NCBI GenBank assembly: GCA_965223465.1 | Contig: OZ245025.1 | Span: 310,001 to 374,000 of the forward strand | Direction of reading: 5' to 3' | DNA from: JAAELZ01 sp965223465 | GTDB lineage: Bacteria > Pseudomonadota > Gammaproteobacteria > Arenicellales > Poriferihabitantaceae | Length of the DNA stretch: 64,000 nt | Part shown: positions 51,208-60,498 of the stretch, in pieces | How positions within the stretch are numbered: position 1 is the stretch's first letter | Layout of the letters: the number at the start of each line of letters is the position of its first letter | Program-made: the position numbers and the translations under genes | Notes under the pieces: model-generated | Told to the model about the DNA's origin: nothing | What the model saw: the letters and a program-made list of their open reading frames with translations, nothing else | Database searches by the model: none

Positions 51208-53862
51208 ATGTCAGAACAAATCATTGCCAAAGAAATGATGTCCGCCAATATCGAACAGGAAATGCGCCAATCCTACCTCGATTATGCGATGAGTGTGATT
51301 GTTGGGCGCGCATTGCCAGACGTGCGTGATGGTTTAAAACCAGTGCACCGACGCGTATTGTACGCGATGGAGGAGATGAATTGCGATTGGAACAAGCCTT
51401 ATCGAAAATCGGCGCGTATTGTGGGTGATGTGATCGGTAAATACCACCCGCATGGGGATACGGCGGTTTACGACACCATTGTACGCATGGCGCAGGATTT
51501 CTCACTACGTTACCCGATGATTGATGGTCAGGGTAATTTTGGTTCGGTTGATGGCGATGCGCCTGCGGCAATGCGTTATACCGAAATACGCTTGTCTAAA
51601 GTGGCGCGCGAACTACTCGCTGATTTAGGTAAAGAAACGGTTGATTTCGGTCCAAACTACGATGAAACCGAAACGCAGCCATTGGTATTACCGACCCGGA
51701 TTCCTGGCTTGCTGGTGAATGGATCGGCGGGTATCGCGGTGGGTATGGCGACCAATATCCCGCCGCATAATCTAAATGAGGTGATTGATGCGTGCTTGAT
51801 GCTGATTGATCAGCCAGATGCCTCTATCGAAGCGCTGATGGCGCATATTCCTGGGCCGGATTTTCCCACAAGTGGCATTATCGTGGGTACCGCAGGTATA
51901 AAAGAAGCGTATCAAACCGGTCGAGGTAGAGCCTACGTGCGTGCACGCGCCAATATTCACACCAACGAAAAATCGGGGCGCCAGTCCATTATCGTGACGG
52001 AATTGCCTTATCAGGTCAATAAAGCACGTTTGATGGAAAAAATTGCCGACTTGGTCAAGAACAAGCAGCTGGAAGGCATTTCCGCGATTCGTGATGAATC
52101 AGATAAAGATGGAATGCGCATGGTGGTGGAGTTAAAACGCGGTGAACCTGCCGAGGTGGTGCTTAATCATCTTTACAAACAAACGCAAATGCAAACTGTG
52201 TTTGGTTTGAATATGGTGGCGCTGGAAAATAACCAGCCCAGGCTGTTTAACCTAAAGGATATGCTGGATGCCTTTTTACGCCATCGACGTGAAGTGGTTA
52301 CGCGGCGTACCTTATTTGAGCTCAGAAAATTAAGAGCACGGGCGCATATTTTAGAAGGGCTTGCAGTTGCATTGGCCAATATTGATGAAATAATTGCCCT
52401 CATCAAGGCGGCACCGACACCCGCTGAGGCGAAAGCCAAAATGTTAGCCCAGACCTGGGCACCGGGCATGGTTAAACAAATGTTGGAACGCGGCGATGCG
52501 CAATTGTCTCGGCCAGATGGCCTGGCGGATACGGTGGGATTGATCGACACCCAGTATCAGCTTTCAGCCGAGCAGGCACAAGCCATTCTTGAATTACGAT
52601 TGCATCGTTTGACCGGATTAGAGCAGGATAAAATTCGTTCGGAGTATGTTGAGATCATCGATACGATTGTAGATCTAATCGAGATACTCGAATCTCCAGA
52701 GCGTCTGGTGAATGTGATCAAGGAAGAATTGTTGGAAACCCGCCAACAGTTTGGTGATGCGCGTCGTACCGAAATCACTGAGGGTGCGGTTGATATCTCT
52801 ATGCAGGATTTAATCGCAGAAGAAGATGTGGTGGTTACCATTTCGCATACCGGCTATGCCAAGGCCCAACCCATCACTGACTATCGTGCCCAAAAACGCG
52901 GCGGACGTGGCAAGATGGCGACCAAGAATAAGGAAGCGGATTTTGTCAGCCGCATGTTTGTGGCCAATACGCATGATACCTTGTTGTGTTTTTCCAGTAC
53001 TGGTAAAGTTTATTGGTTAAAAGTGTTTCAACTGCCCATCGCATCGCGTAGCGCGCGAGGTAAGCCATTGGTGAACTTGTTGCCATTGGAGTCGGAAGAG
53101 CGTATTACCGCAGTGCTGCCTGTCAGGGAATATCGTGATGACCAGTACATCGTGATGGCCACCGCCAACGGTACCCTAAAAAAGAGCGCATTGATGGATT
53201 ACTCACGTCCGCGCAGTAGTGGCCTCATTGCGTTGAACCTGGTAGAAGGGGATGAGCTCATCAAGGTTTCGATCACCTCCGGCAAACAGCATATCATGCT
53301 GGTAAGCTCTTCGGGTAAGGCGGTGCGATTTGATGAAACCGATGCCCGACCTTTAGGGCGTGTTGCGCGCGGAGTGCGCGGCATTCGTTTGGCCGAAGGG
53401 CATAAAGTCATCTCGATGATCATCTTGCCTGCTGATCAAAATGACGGTGAATATGAAGAACCCTCGGCAAGCACTCAAAGTATATTGTTCTGCACTGAAA
53501 AAGGGTATGGTAAACGTACCAAAATTAGCGATTTTCCAGTGCATCGCCGTGGCGGGCAGGGCGTGATAGCGATTAAAACACCTGCTCGGAATGGCTCCGT
53601 TGTAAATGCCTGTATGGTTGAAGCGGGCGACGAGGTTATGTTGATTACCGATGGGGGCGTGCTGATTCGCACCCGGGCGGACGAGATTTCAACCCAGGGT
53701 CGCAATACCCAAGGGGTGCGGGTAATCGCATTGGGTGACGATGAGCGCCTGGTGACGGTTGATCGAGTAGAAGAGGCGCAAGAAGCAGGTGAATTGTCGA
53801 ACCTAGAAACCGATGCGCCCCTCGAATCGCCACTCAATGATCCCGTCGGCGAGGAAGAATAA
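51208..53862 (+). CDS. gyrA: DNA gyrase subunit A
   Basis: The 884-residue gyrase A subunit introduces negative supercoils with GyrB. The quinolone-resistance region reads KYHPHGDTAVYDTIVRMAQ, with Thr85 where E. coli has Ser83 and Asp89 at the Asp87 position. The catalytic Tyr is in AMRYTEIRL. The GyrA box QKRGGRG identifies it as GyrA rather than ParC. A C-terminal beta-pinwheel follows and ends in an acidic tail. pheA starts 18 bp later; serC, the frequent neighbour, is not here. Confidence 0.96.
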   Translation: MSEQIIAKEMMSANIEQEMRQSYLDYAMSVIVGRALPDVRDGLKPVHRRVLYAMEEMNCDWNKPYRKSARIVGDVIGKYHPHGDTAVYDTIVRMAQDFSLRYPMIDGQGNFGSVDGDAPAAMRYTEIRLSKVARELLADLGKETVDFGPNYDETETQPLVLPTRIPGLLVNGSAGIAVGMATNIPPHNLNEVIDACLMLIDQPDASIEALMAHIPGPDFPTSGIIVGTAGIKEAYQTGRGRAYVRARANIHTNEKSGRQSIIVTELPYQVNKARLMEKIADLVKNKQLEGISAIRDESDKDGMRMVVELKRGEPAEVVLNHLYKQTQMQTVFGLNMVALENNQPRLFNLKDMLDAFLRHRREVVTRRTLFELRKLRARAHILEGLAVALANIDEIIALIKAAPTPAEAKAKMLAQTWAPGMVKQMLERGDAQLSRPDGLADTVGLIDTQYQLSAEQAQAILELRLHRLTGLEQDKIRSEYVEIIDTIVDLIEILESPERLVNVIKEELLETRQQFGDARRTEITEGAVDISMQDLIAEEDVVVTISHTGYAKAQPITDYRAQKRGGRGKMATKNKEADFVSRMFVANTHDTLLCFSSTGKVYWLKVFQLPIASRSARGKPLVNLLPLESEERITAVLPVREYRDDQYIVMATANGTLKKSALMDYSRPRSSGLIALNLVEGDELIKVSITSGKQHIMLVSSSGKAVRFDETDARPLGRVARGVRGIRLAEGHKVISMIILPADQNDGEYEEPSASTQSILFCTEKGYGKRTKISDFPVHRRGGQGVIAIKTPARNGSVVNACMVEAGDEVMLITDGGVLIRTRADEISTQGRNTQGVRVIALGDDERLVTVDRVEEAQEAGELSNLETDAPLESPLNDPVGEEE

Positions 53863-53879
53863 ATCAGGCGCGCATTAGC

Positions 53880-54965
53880 ATGGGCCAGGAAAAAGAACTC
53901 AAGCAAATACGTGATCAGATCGATGCGGTCGATTCTGACATCTTGCGCTTGTTAAACCAGCGCGTTGCGCTCGCACAGAAAATTGGCGAGATTAAGGAAA
54001 AATACAGTAGCGAAGATGCGGTTGTCTATCGACCAGAGCGAGAAGCCCAGGTAATCAGGCGTTTGATCAGCGAAAATCAGGGCGCGCTTAGCGAAGAGCA
54101 AATTGATGTACTGTATCGCGAAATTATGTCGATTTGTCGGGGTGCGGAGGCGCGAATGCGTATTGCGGTGCTCGGGCCTGCGGGCACTTTCACTGAAATG
54201 GCAGCTTTGCAGCAATTTGGATCGAGCGTCGATATTGTGCTCAAAGCACGGATTGATCAGATATTTAAGGCGGTTGAAACCAGCGAAGTCAACTATGGGG
54301 TGGTGCCAGTCGAAAACTCGTCCGAGGGCGTGGTCAATGTGACAGCAGATTTACTGGTCAGCACCTCGCTGGTTATTGCAGGCGAAATCAAATTGCCGAT
54401 TCATCAGGCCTTACTCAGTAACCAGAGCGAATTGAGCGAGATCAAAACGATATATTCACATGCGCAATCATTGTCTCAGTGCCGTTTATGGCTATTGGAG
54501 AATGTGCCGAGTGCAACCATCGAAAGTGTTGCAAGTAACGCTGAAGCGGCACGTCTAGCCAGTGAGTCTGAAGATTGTGCGGCCATTGCCGGTGAGAATG
54601 CAGCGGCGCATTATGGCTTGAGTGTGCTGGCCGCGCATATTGAAGACAATAAGCAAAACGCCACGCGTTTTATTGTTTTGTCGCGAGAGCGCGTTGCGCC
54701 GAGTGGCCGGGATAAAACCAGTTTGCTTATGAGCTGTAAAAACGAACCGGGTAGTTTGTTTAAACTGCTACGGCCTTTACATGACCATGGCGTCAGTATG
54801 TTAAAAATCGAATCACGGCCCTCTAAAACCCGGCGTTGGGAGTATTTGTTTTTTGTTGACATTGAAGGACATCAAGACGATCCAGCGGTAATACCCGCTT
54901 TAAGGGAAGTCGAAGATGCGGCGGCTTATTTTCGAGTGCTCGGCGCTTACCCACTCTCAGACTAA
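53880..54965 (+). CDS. pheA: Bifunctional chorismate mutase/prephenate dehydratase
   Basis: This enzyme makes phenylpyruvate from chorismate. The N-terminal chorismate mutase domain is KQIRDQIDAVDSDILRLLNQRVALAQKIG (about 6-90). The prephenate dehydratase domain follows (VLGPAGTFTEMAALQQFG, VPVENSSEGVV) and then an ACT regulatory domain (CKNEPGSLFKLLRPLHDHG with ESRP at LKIESRPSK). The ACT domain implies phenylalanine feedback. 361 residues, family-typical. Confidence 0.95.
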   Translation: MGQEKELKQIRDQIDAVDSDILRLLNQRVALAQKIGEIKEKYSSEDAVVYRPEREAQVIRRLISENQGALSEEQIDVLYREIMSICRGAEARMRIAVLGPAGTFTEMAALQQFGSSVDIVLKARIDQIFKAVETSEVNYGVVPVENSSEGVVNVTADLLVSTSLVIAGEIKLPIHQALLSNQSELSEIKTIYSHAQSLSQCRLWLLENVPSATIESVASNAEAARLASESEDCAAIAGENAAAHYGLSVLAAHIEDNKQNATRFIVLSRERVAPSGRDKTSLLMSCKNEPGSLFKLLRPLHDHGVSMLKIESRPSKTRRWEYLFFVDIEGHQDDPAVIPALREVEDAAAYFRVLGAYPLSD

Positions 54966-54973
54966 ATACATAC

Positions 54974-55867
54974 GTGACTGCTGACGATTCATTTCATATT
55001 CGTAAACTGGCGCTTATCGGTGTGGGTTTAATCGGTGGCTCGCTGGCGATGGCACTGCGGGAACAAAAAGTAATCGGAGAGGTGGTGGGCGTAGGGCGCA
55101 GTATCGAAAACTTGCAGTTGGCAAAATCTATGGGGGTGGTAGACAGCTACACACATCATGTTGCTGAGGCGGCTAAGGATGCAGACATGATCGTCATCGC
55201 GACCCCAGTTGGCACATTTGAGCAAATACTAAGCGATCTTTTACCCGTATTGGCTCCGGACGCTATTGTGACCGACGTGGGTAGTATTAAAGGTGAGATC
55301 ATACGGTCTGCGATTGAGTTGATGGGGGATCGCGTACAGCAGTTTGTCCCTGCCCATCCTATTGCGGGTGGCGAAAAATCAGGGGTTCAGGCGGCATTTT
55401 CGCATTTGTTTGTGGATCACAACACGATTATCACCCCACTGGTGCAAACCAGTGCAGTGTCCAAAGCGAGAATAGAACAAATGTGGCGTCTGGTGGGCGC
55501 TCGGGTGGTGGATATGCCGATCAGCGCACATGATCAGGTGTTGGGTGTGACCAGTCATTTACCGCATATCATCGTCTATGCATTAATCAACTATCTCGCC
55601 AAGCAAGAGGATCAAGAAACCCACTATCAATTTGCCGCCGGCGGGTTATATGATTTGACGCGTATCGCTTCAAGTGATGCTGTAATGTGGCGAGATATTT
55701 GTATGAGTAATAAAGAAAAAATAGTTCCTATCGTGCGTGAATATGCCGATGAGTTACTGCAAGTTGCGGCCCAAATTGAAGCGGGACAAGCCGATGACAT
55801 AGAACAACGTTTCAATCAAGCCAAACGTACGCGCTCTAATTTGGCCGATTATCGGAAATCGCACTAG
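54974..55867 (+). CDS. tyrA: Prephenate dehydrogenase family protein
   Basis: A 297-residue NAD(P)-dependent dehydrogenase of tyrosine synthesis. The Rossmann motif is LIGVGLIGGSLAMAL, and the active-site His lies in HPIAGGEKSGVQAA. GTG 54974 is used as start, 8 bp after pheA. Whether it prefers prephenate or arogenate cannot be told. hisC, often between pheA and tyrA in Pseudomonas, is absent. Confidence 0.92.
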   Translation: MTADDSFHIRKLALIGVGLIGGSLAMALREQKVIGEVVGVGRSIENLQLAKSMGVVDSYTHHVAEAAKDADMIVIATPVGTFEQILSDLLPVLAPDAIVTDVGSIKGEIIRSAIELMGDRVQQFVPAHPIAGGEKSGVQAAFSHLFVDHNTIITPLVQTSAVSKARIEQMWRLVGARVVDMPISAHDQVLGVTSHLPHIIVYALINYLAKQEDQETHYQFAAGGLYDLTRIASSDAVMWRDICMSNKEKIVPIVREYADELLQVAAQIEAGQADDIEQRFNQAKRTRSNLADYRKSH

Positions 55868-55886
55868 CCGTGCTGGTGTTGAAAAT

Positions 55887-57233
55887 ATGCCAGTAGATTT
55901 TATTGCAGCACCCGCTAAGGCAATAAAGGGCGAAGTACGGGTCCCCGGAGACAAATCGATTTCGCATCGTGCGGTGATGCTTGGCAGTATCGCTGAGGGA
56001 ATGACGGAAGTAAGCGGATTTTTATCTGGCGCAGATGCGATTGCCACCATGAATGCTTTTCGCATGATGGGGGTCAGTATTGACCATCAGGGTAATCGGC
56101 TTCGTATTCATGGTGTAGGCCGCAACGGTTTACGTTCGCCCAAAAGGACAATTGATTTGGGCAATTCTGGTACAGCCATGCGATTAATAATGGGTTTGCT
56201 GGCAGGTCAAAGATTTGATGTAAGTTTGACAGGAGATGCTTCTTTATGCGCGCGCCCAATGGCACGCATTGCGAATCCGCTCGCAAAAATGGGTGCAAAT
56301 ATCGTAATGACCGGTGACCGAGCGCCGCTGACAATAAAAAATACAGCACGGGGGCCATTAAAGGCGATTGATTACCCATTACCTATGGCCAGTGCACAAG
56401 TTAAATCGGCACTACTACTCGCTGGTTTATACGCACCTGGGCGAACGTGTGTAATAGAGCCTGCACCGACGCGGGATCATACCGAAAGAATGCTGAATGG
56501 TTTTGGCTGTAAGCTTGATATTACTGGCAGTCAAATTTGTTTGTCCGGTGGGCAATCGCTTATTGCGACTGATATCGATATTCCCGCAGATATCTCCTCT
56601 GCTGCTTTTTTCATCGTAGCCGCGGTCATCACCCCCGAAAGCGAGCTGTGTTTACGTCATGTGGGCGTTAACCCAACACGTATTGGCATTATCAACATTC
56701 TAAAAGCGATGGGGGCGCGTATTACGCTTAAGAACGAGCGGGTAGTGGGCGGTGAGCCCGTGGCTGATATTTGGGTGCAAGGTGGCGAGATTCAAGGTGT
56801 TGATATTCCGGAAAAGTGGGTACCATTAGCGATTGATGAGCTTCCAGTAATAGCGATCGCAGCCGCTTGTGCCAATGGCGTGACTCGTTTGAGCGGTGCG
56901 CAAGAGCTACGGGTAAAAGAAAGTGATCGAATCAAAGCAATTGTCAGCGTGCTAGAGGCAATGGCTGTGGCTTGCGATGAAAAACCTGATGGCTTTGTGG
57001 TGCACGGCAAAGGCGACGTAAAAGGGGCGGTGTTTAGTGAAGGTGAGGTGCATAGCTATGATGACCATCGTATTGCCATGGCGGCGAGTATCGCATCTTT
57101 ACGTGCCAGCGGGCCGATAACAATCCGCGATTGTGACAATGTGGATACTTCATTTCCAGGCTATGTAGAACTGGCGAATTCTATCGGTCTGCAACTCTCT
57201 ACCTTATCAAGGTCCAAATATCATGAGTCATAA
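55887..57233 (+). CDS. aroA: 3-phosphoshikimate 1-carboxyvinyltransferase
   Basis: EPSP synthase of the shikimate pathway, 448 residues. Motifs: GDKSISHRAVMLGSIAEG at the N-terminus, LGNSGTAMRLIMGLL, SAQVKSALLLAGLYA, and HSYDDHRIAMAASI near the C-terminus. The stop overlaps the cmk start by 11 bp. In Pseudomonas aroA is fused to tyrA; here they are separate genes. Confidence 0.95.
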   Translation: MPVDFIAAPAKAIKGEVRVPGDKSISHRAVMLGSIAEGMTEVSGFLSGADAIATMNAFRMMGVSIDHQGNRLRIHGVGRNGLRSPKRTIDLGNSGTAMRLIMGLLAGQRFDVSLTGDASLCARPMARIANPLAKMGANIVMTGDRAPLTIKNTARGPLKAIDYPLPMASAQVKSALLLAGLYAPGRTCVIEPAPTRDHTERMLNGFGCKLDITGSQICLSGGQSLIATDIDIPADISSAAFFIVAAVITPESELCLRHVGVNPTRIGIINILKAMGARITLKNERVVGGEPVADIWVQGGEIQGVDIPEKWVPLAIDELPVIAIAAACANGVTRLSGAQELRVKESDRIKAIVSVLEAMAVACDEKPDGFVVHGKGDVKGAVFSEGEVHSYDDHRIAMAASIASLRASGPITIRDCDNVDTSFPGYVELANSIGLQLSTLSRSKYHES

Positions 57234-57891
57234 GCGCATCCCTGTAATTACGATTGATGGTCCCAGTGGGGTAGGTAAGGGTACCATTTCTCAGTATTTA
57301 GCCCAGGCCTTACGCTGGCATTATCTTGACAGCGGTGCACTCTATCGAATTGTGGGTTACGCAGCGCAGCAACAAGGGCTTGATCTGGATGCACCAGAGG
57401 CGTTACTTGAACTGATTCAATCTATACAAATTAAATTTGATCAGGGTGCTTACTTAGATGGAGAACGGATAGAGGATGAAATTCGCACTGAGGCGGCGGG
57501 TGAGCGTGCTTCCTTAGTGGCTAAACATCCCGAGGTCAGGCGCGCATTATTGAATCTTCAACATCGATTTTTGCAATCTCCAGGGCTGGTGGCGGATGGA
57601 CGTGATATGGGAACGACTGTGTTCCCGCAAGCAGCGCATAAATTCTATCTTACAGCGGATGCTGAAGAACGCGCAAAAAGACGCGCTAAGCAGTTGCTGG
57701 ACAAGGGGCTGGATGGTAATATCGCCGCCCTTTTTCAGGACATCCAGCAACGGGATGAGAGGGATATGAATCGCAGTGATTCACCTCTATGCCCTGCAGA
57801 TGATGCCATTATCGTTGATACCACAAATTTGGATATCGAGGCAGTGCTTGAAAAAGTGATAGCTTATCTTCCGTTTGAAGTGTCTATCTGA
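57223..57891 (+). CDS. cmk: Cytidylate kinase
   Basis: CMP/dCMP kinase, 222 residues. P-loop DGPSGVGKGTISQYLA at the N-terminus, DGRDMGTTVFPQA and the conserved RDERDMNRSDSPLCPADDA. It overlaps aroA and is followed by rpsA, the conserved gammaproteobacterial order. Confidence 0.96.
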   Translation: MSHKRIPVITIDGPSGVGKGTISQYLAQALRWHYLDSGALYRIVGYAAQQQGLDLDAPEALLELIQSIQIKFDQGAYLDGERIEDEIRTEAAGERASLVAKHPEVRRALLNLQHRFLQSPGLVADGRDMGTTVFPQAAHKFYLTADAEERAKRRAKQLLDKGLDGNIAALFQDIQQRDERDMNRSDSPLCPADDAIIVDTTNLDIEAVLEKVIAYLPFEVSI

Positions 57892-57994
57892 TTGATATTA
57901 TTGAGAATAAATAATATCCAGTCTTTGCGGAAACTTCGGTTTCTATTTATCAACTATTAAACTGGGCGTGGCGCAGGCCACAATTTTTTTAACC

Positions 57995-59671
57995 ATGTCA
58001 GAATCCTTTGAAGCTTTATTAGAAGAAAGTATTAGTAAAATCACCATGAAAACAGGCGAGCTGGTGCTCGGCTCTGTTGTTGAAGTCGGTGATGATTATG
58101 TAATTGTTGATGCAGGACTTAAGTCCGAATCGGCCATTCCACTCGCAGAATTTAAAAATTCAGATGGCGAGGTTAGCGTCAAAGAGGGAGATGCCATCGA
58201 AGTCGCAATCGAAGCGGTTGAGGATGGACATGGTCATACCCGTTTATCACGCGAGCGTGCATTGCGAGCACGTGCGTGGGATGACTTGGAGAAAGCCCAA
58301 AATAGTGGCGAGATTGTTACCGGCATGGTGACCGGTCGCGTAAAGGGCGGGTTTACCGTGGATATTAATCATGTCAGAGCCTTCTTACCTGGTTCTCTAG
58401 TAGATGTAACGCCGGTTAAGGACGCCGCTTACATTGAAGACCGCGAGTTGGAGTTTAAGGTGATTAAGCTTGATCGTCAGCGTAATAATATTGTGGTCTC
58501 ACGACGTGCGGTGGTTGAAAGTGAGCTTTCTGAAGATCGTGAAAAGCTTCTGGATAGCCTGGAAGAAGGTCAAACCGTCAAGGGTATCGTTAAAAACTTG
58601 ACCGATTATGGCGCGTTTGTAAATCTCGGTGGTTTGGATGGATTACTGCATATTACCGATATATCCTGGAAGCGTGTGCGACATCCATCTGAAGTGCTGG
58701 AAGTTGGTCAGGAGTTGGAAGTTAAGGTGCTAAAATTTGATAAAGAGGCGTCGCGGGTTTCTCTTGGTCTTAAGCAATTGGGTGGTGATCCGTGGGCGGA
58801 CCTAGAGCGCCGTTATCCACAAAGCTCTCGCTTGTTCGGTAAAGTGACTAATATCACCGATTATGGCGCATTTGTTGAAATAGAAGACGGTGTTGAAGGG
58901 CTGGTGCACTTGTCCGAGATGGACTGGACCAAAAAGAATATTCACCCCAGCAAAGTTTGTCATGTCGGTGATGAAGTTGAGGTCATGGTGCTGGAGATCG
59001 ATGCCGAACGCCGCAGAATTTCACTGGGCATGAAACAGTGTCAGCCTAATCCTTGGGATGAGTTTGCATCGAGATACAAAAAAGGTGACAAGCTACAAGG
59101 CAAAATTCGCTCTATTACCGATTTCGGTATGTTTATTGGGGTCGAAGGTGGGATTGATGGCCTCGCGCATGTGAGTGATTTATCCTGGGATCGCCCTGGT
59201 GAAGAATTGATTCGCGAATTTAATAAAGGTGATGAAATCGAAGTGGTGGTGCTTGCGGTTGATCCCGAGCGCGAGCGTATTTCTTTAGGCTTGAAACAAA
59301 CCTCTGATGACCCATTCGTAGCTTACGCTTCTGCTAACCCTAAAGGTACGGCTGTTAAAGGTACGATTACCGAAGTTACGGCGCGCGGCGCGGTGGTGCA
59401 ATTGGCAGAAAATGTCGAAGGCTTCTTGCGCGCCAGTGAGATCGGCGCGGATCATGTTGCAGATGCCAGGACTGCCTTGAATGAAGGTGAAGAGATCGAA
59501 TCTAAAATCACTAGCATTGACCGGAAAAACCGGCGTATTACGCTATCCGTGAAAGTGCTGGATATGGACATGGAAGATCAGGCCATTCAGGAGTATGCTG
59601 AGCAAAATAAGCAAGCGACAACCACTTTGGGTGACAAATTAAAGGCGCAATTATCAAAAGATAACGATTAA
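57995..59671 (+). CDS. rpsA: 30S ribosomal protein S1
   Basis: A 558-residue RNA-binding ribosomal protein needed to start translation of most mRNAs. Six S1 domains are visible; the last four are the most regular (each with a GAFV/GMFI strand and LVHxS). ATG 57995 (MSESFEALLEES) is chosen over GTG 57968 because it matches the family start. A strong terminator follows at 59704. Confidence 0.96.
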   Translation: MSESFEALLEESISKITMKTGELVLGSVVEVGDDYVIVDAGLKSESAIPLAEFKNSDGEVSVKEGDAIEVAIEAVEDGHGHTRLSRERALRARAWDDLEKAQNSGEIVTGMVTGRVKGGFTVDINHVRAFLPGSLVDVTPVKDAAYIEDRELEFKVIKLDRQRNNIVVSRRAVVESELSEDREKLLDSLEEGQTVKGIVKNLTDYGAFVNLGGLDGLLHITDISWKRVRHPSEVLEVGQELEVKVLKFDKEASRVSLGLKQLGGDPWADLERRYPQSSRLFGKVTNITDYGAFVEIEDGVEGLVHLSEMDWTKKNIHPSKVCHVGDEVEVMVLEIDAERRRISLGMKQCQPNPWDEFASRYKKGDKLQGKIRSITDFGMFIGVEGGIDGLAHVSDLSWDRPGEELIREFNKGDEIEVVVLAVDPERERISLGLKQTSDDPFVAYASANPKGTAVKGTITEVTARGAVVQLAENVEGFLRASEIGADHVADARTALNEGEEIESKITSIDRKNRRITLSVKVLDMDMEDQAIQEYAEQNKQATTTLGDKLKAQLSKDND

Positions 59672-59703
59672 TTACGATTTTGCTTTTATCTGTTTGTTTT
59701 AAA

Positions 59704-59735
59704 AAGGGCTTGTGAAAACAAGCCCTTAGTTTTAT
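59704..59735 (+). terminator. Rho-independent terminator after rpsA
   Basis: AAGGGCTTGT and ACAAGCCCTT form a perfect 10-bp stem with a GAAA loop, followed by AGTTTTA. It lies 32 bp past the rpsA stop. Confidence 0.88.
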
Positions 59736-59798
59736 GATTGTATGTCTAACTTATATTTGGACATGGTAATAGGTACGAATCAGTTAAACCGGCAACAA

Positions 59799-59823
59799 CG
59801 AAACGCACGACCTGATCGTTTCG
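59799..59823. promoter_or_regulatory. Inverted repeat upstream of ihfB
   Basis: CGAAACG and CGTTTCG are perfect inverted arms with an 11-bp spacer, 45 bp before the ihfB ATG. It could be an operator or a 5' leader hairpin. Confidence 0.3.
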
Positions 59824-59867
59824 AGGCTACGTTTGGCAGTCCATAAAACCTTAACGATAATTAGCGT

Positions 59868-60182
59868 ATGAGCGAAATAGATTCCGACAATATGCGTAGC
59901 GTAGCAAAATCTGGTATTTTGTCGCGCCTGGCACAAAAGCAAACCCAGTTAACTGAAGAAGATGTTGAGATGGCAGTCAATACTATTCTCGGCAATATGA
60001 TCAGCGGTTTGGTATCTGGAGATCGGGTTGAAATTAGAGGCTTTGGAAGCTTATCATTGCATTTTCGTCCACCTCGACTCGGACGTAATCCCAAAACGGG
60101 AGAGCAGGTGAAAGTTCCGGCAAAATATGTGCCTCATTTTAAGCCCGGAAATGAACTGAAAAACCGAGTTGACTACGGCTAA
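59868..60182 (+). CDS. ihfB: Integration host factor subunit beta
   Basis: A DNA-bending protein of the HU/IHF family. The typical core IEIRGFGSL-like strand (VEIRGFGSLSLHFRPPRLGRNPKTGE) and C-terminal KYVPHFKPGNELKNRV are present. From ATG 59868 the protein is 104 residues; ATG 59892 (MRSVAKSGILSRLA) gives 96 and matches the family N-terminus better. Followed by lapA and lapB, the conserved order. Confidence 0.93.
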   Translation: MSEIDSDNMRSVAKSGILSRLAQKQTQLTEEDVEMAVNTILGNMISGLVSGDRVEIRGFGSLSLHFRPPRLGRNPKTGEQVKVPAKYVPHFKPGNELKNRVDYG

Positions 60183-60191
60183 ATACCCACC

Positions 60192-60461
60192 ATGAAAAAG
60201 TTGATCTACGTTGTGATAATCGCGATCGTGATGGTGTTCGCGCTGACGTTTATCTACAGCAATCAAGAAGTGGTCACGGTGGATTACTATGGCGAATATC
60301 CTTGGGGGTTTTCTAAAACTTTGCCCCTTTCACTTCTACTGATAGGCACCTTTATCGGCGGACTGATCATCGGTTATCTATTTAGCGTGTTGACGACACT
60401 GCGTTTACGTGGCCAGCTAATGTCATCTAAGCGTAAGCTGAAAAAGGTTGAATCTACCTAA
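60192..60461 (+). CDS. lapA: LPS assembly protein LapA
   Basis: An 89-residue inner-membrane protein with two membrane segments (VVIIAIVMVFALTFIYS and PLSLLLIGTFIGGLIIGYLF) and a short cytosolic tail rich in Lys/Arg. LapA works with LapB in control of LpxC turnover. It lies 9 bp after ihfB. Confidence 0.9.
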   Translation: MKKLIYVVIIAIVMVFALTFIYSNQEVVTVDYYGEYPWGFSKTLPLSLLLIGTFIGGLIIGYLFSVLTTLRLRGQLMSSKRKLKKVEST

Positions 60462-60498
60462 AACCAACACCTACCCTTCATTGCGTAATGCATAGGTA

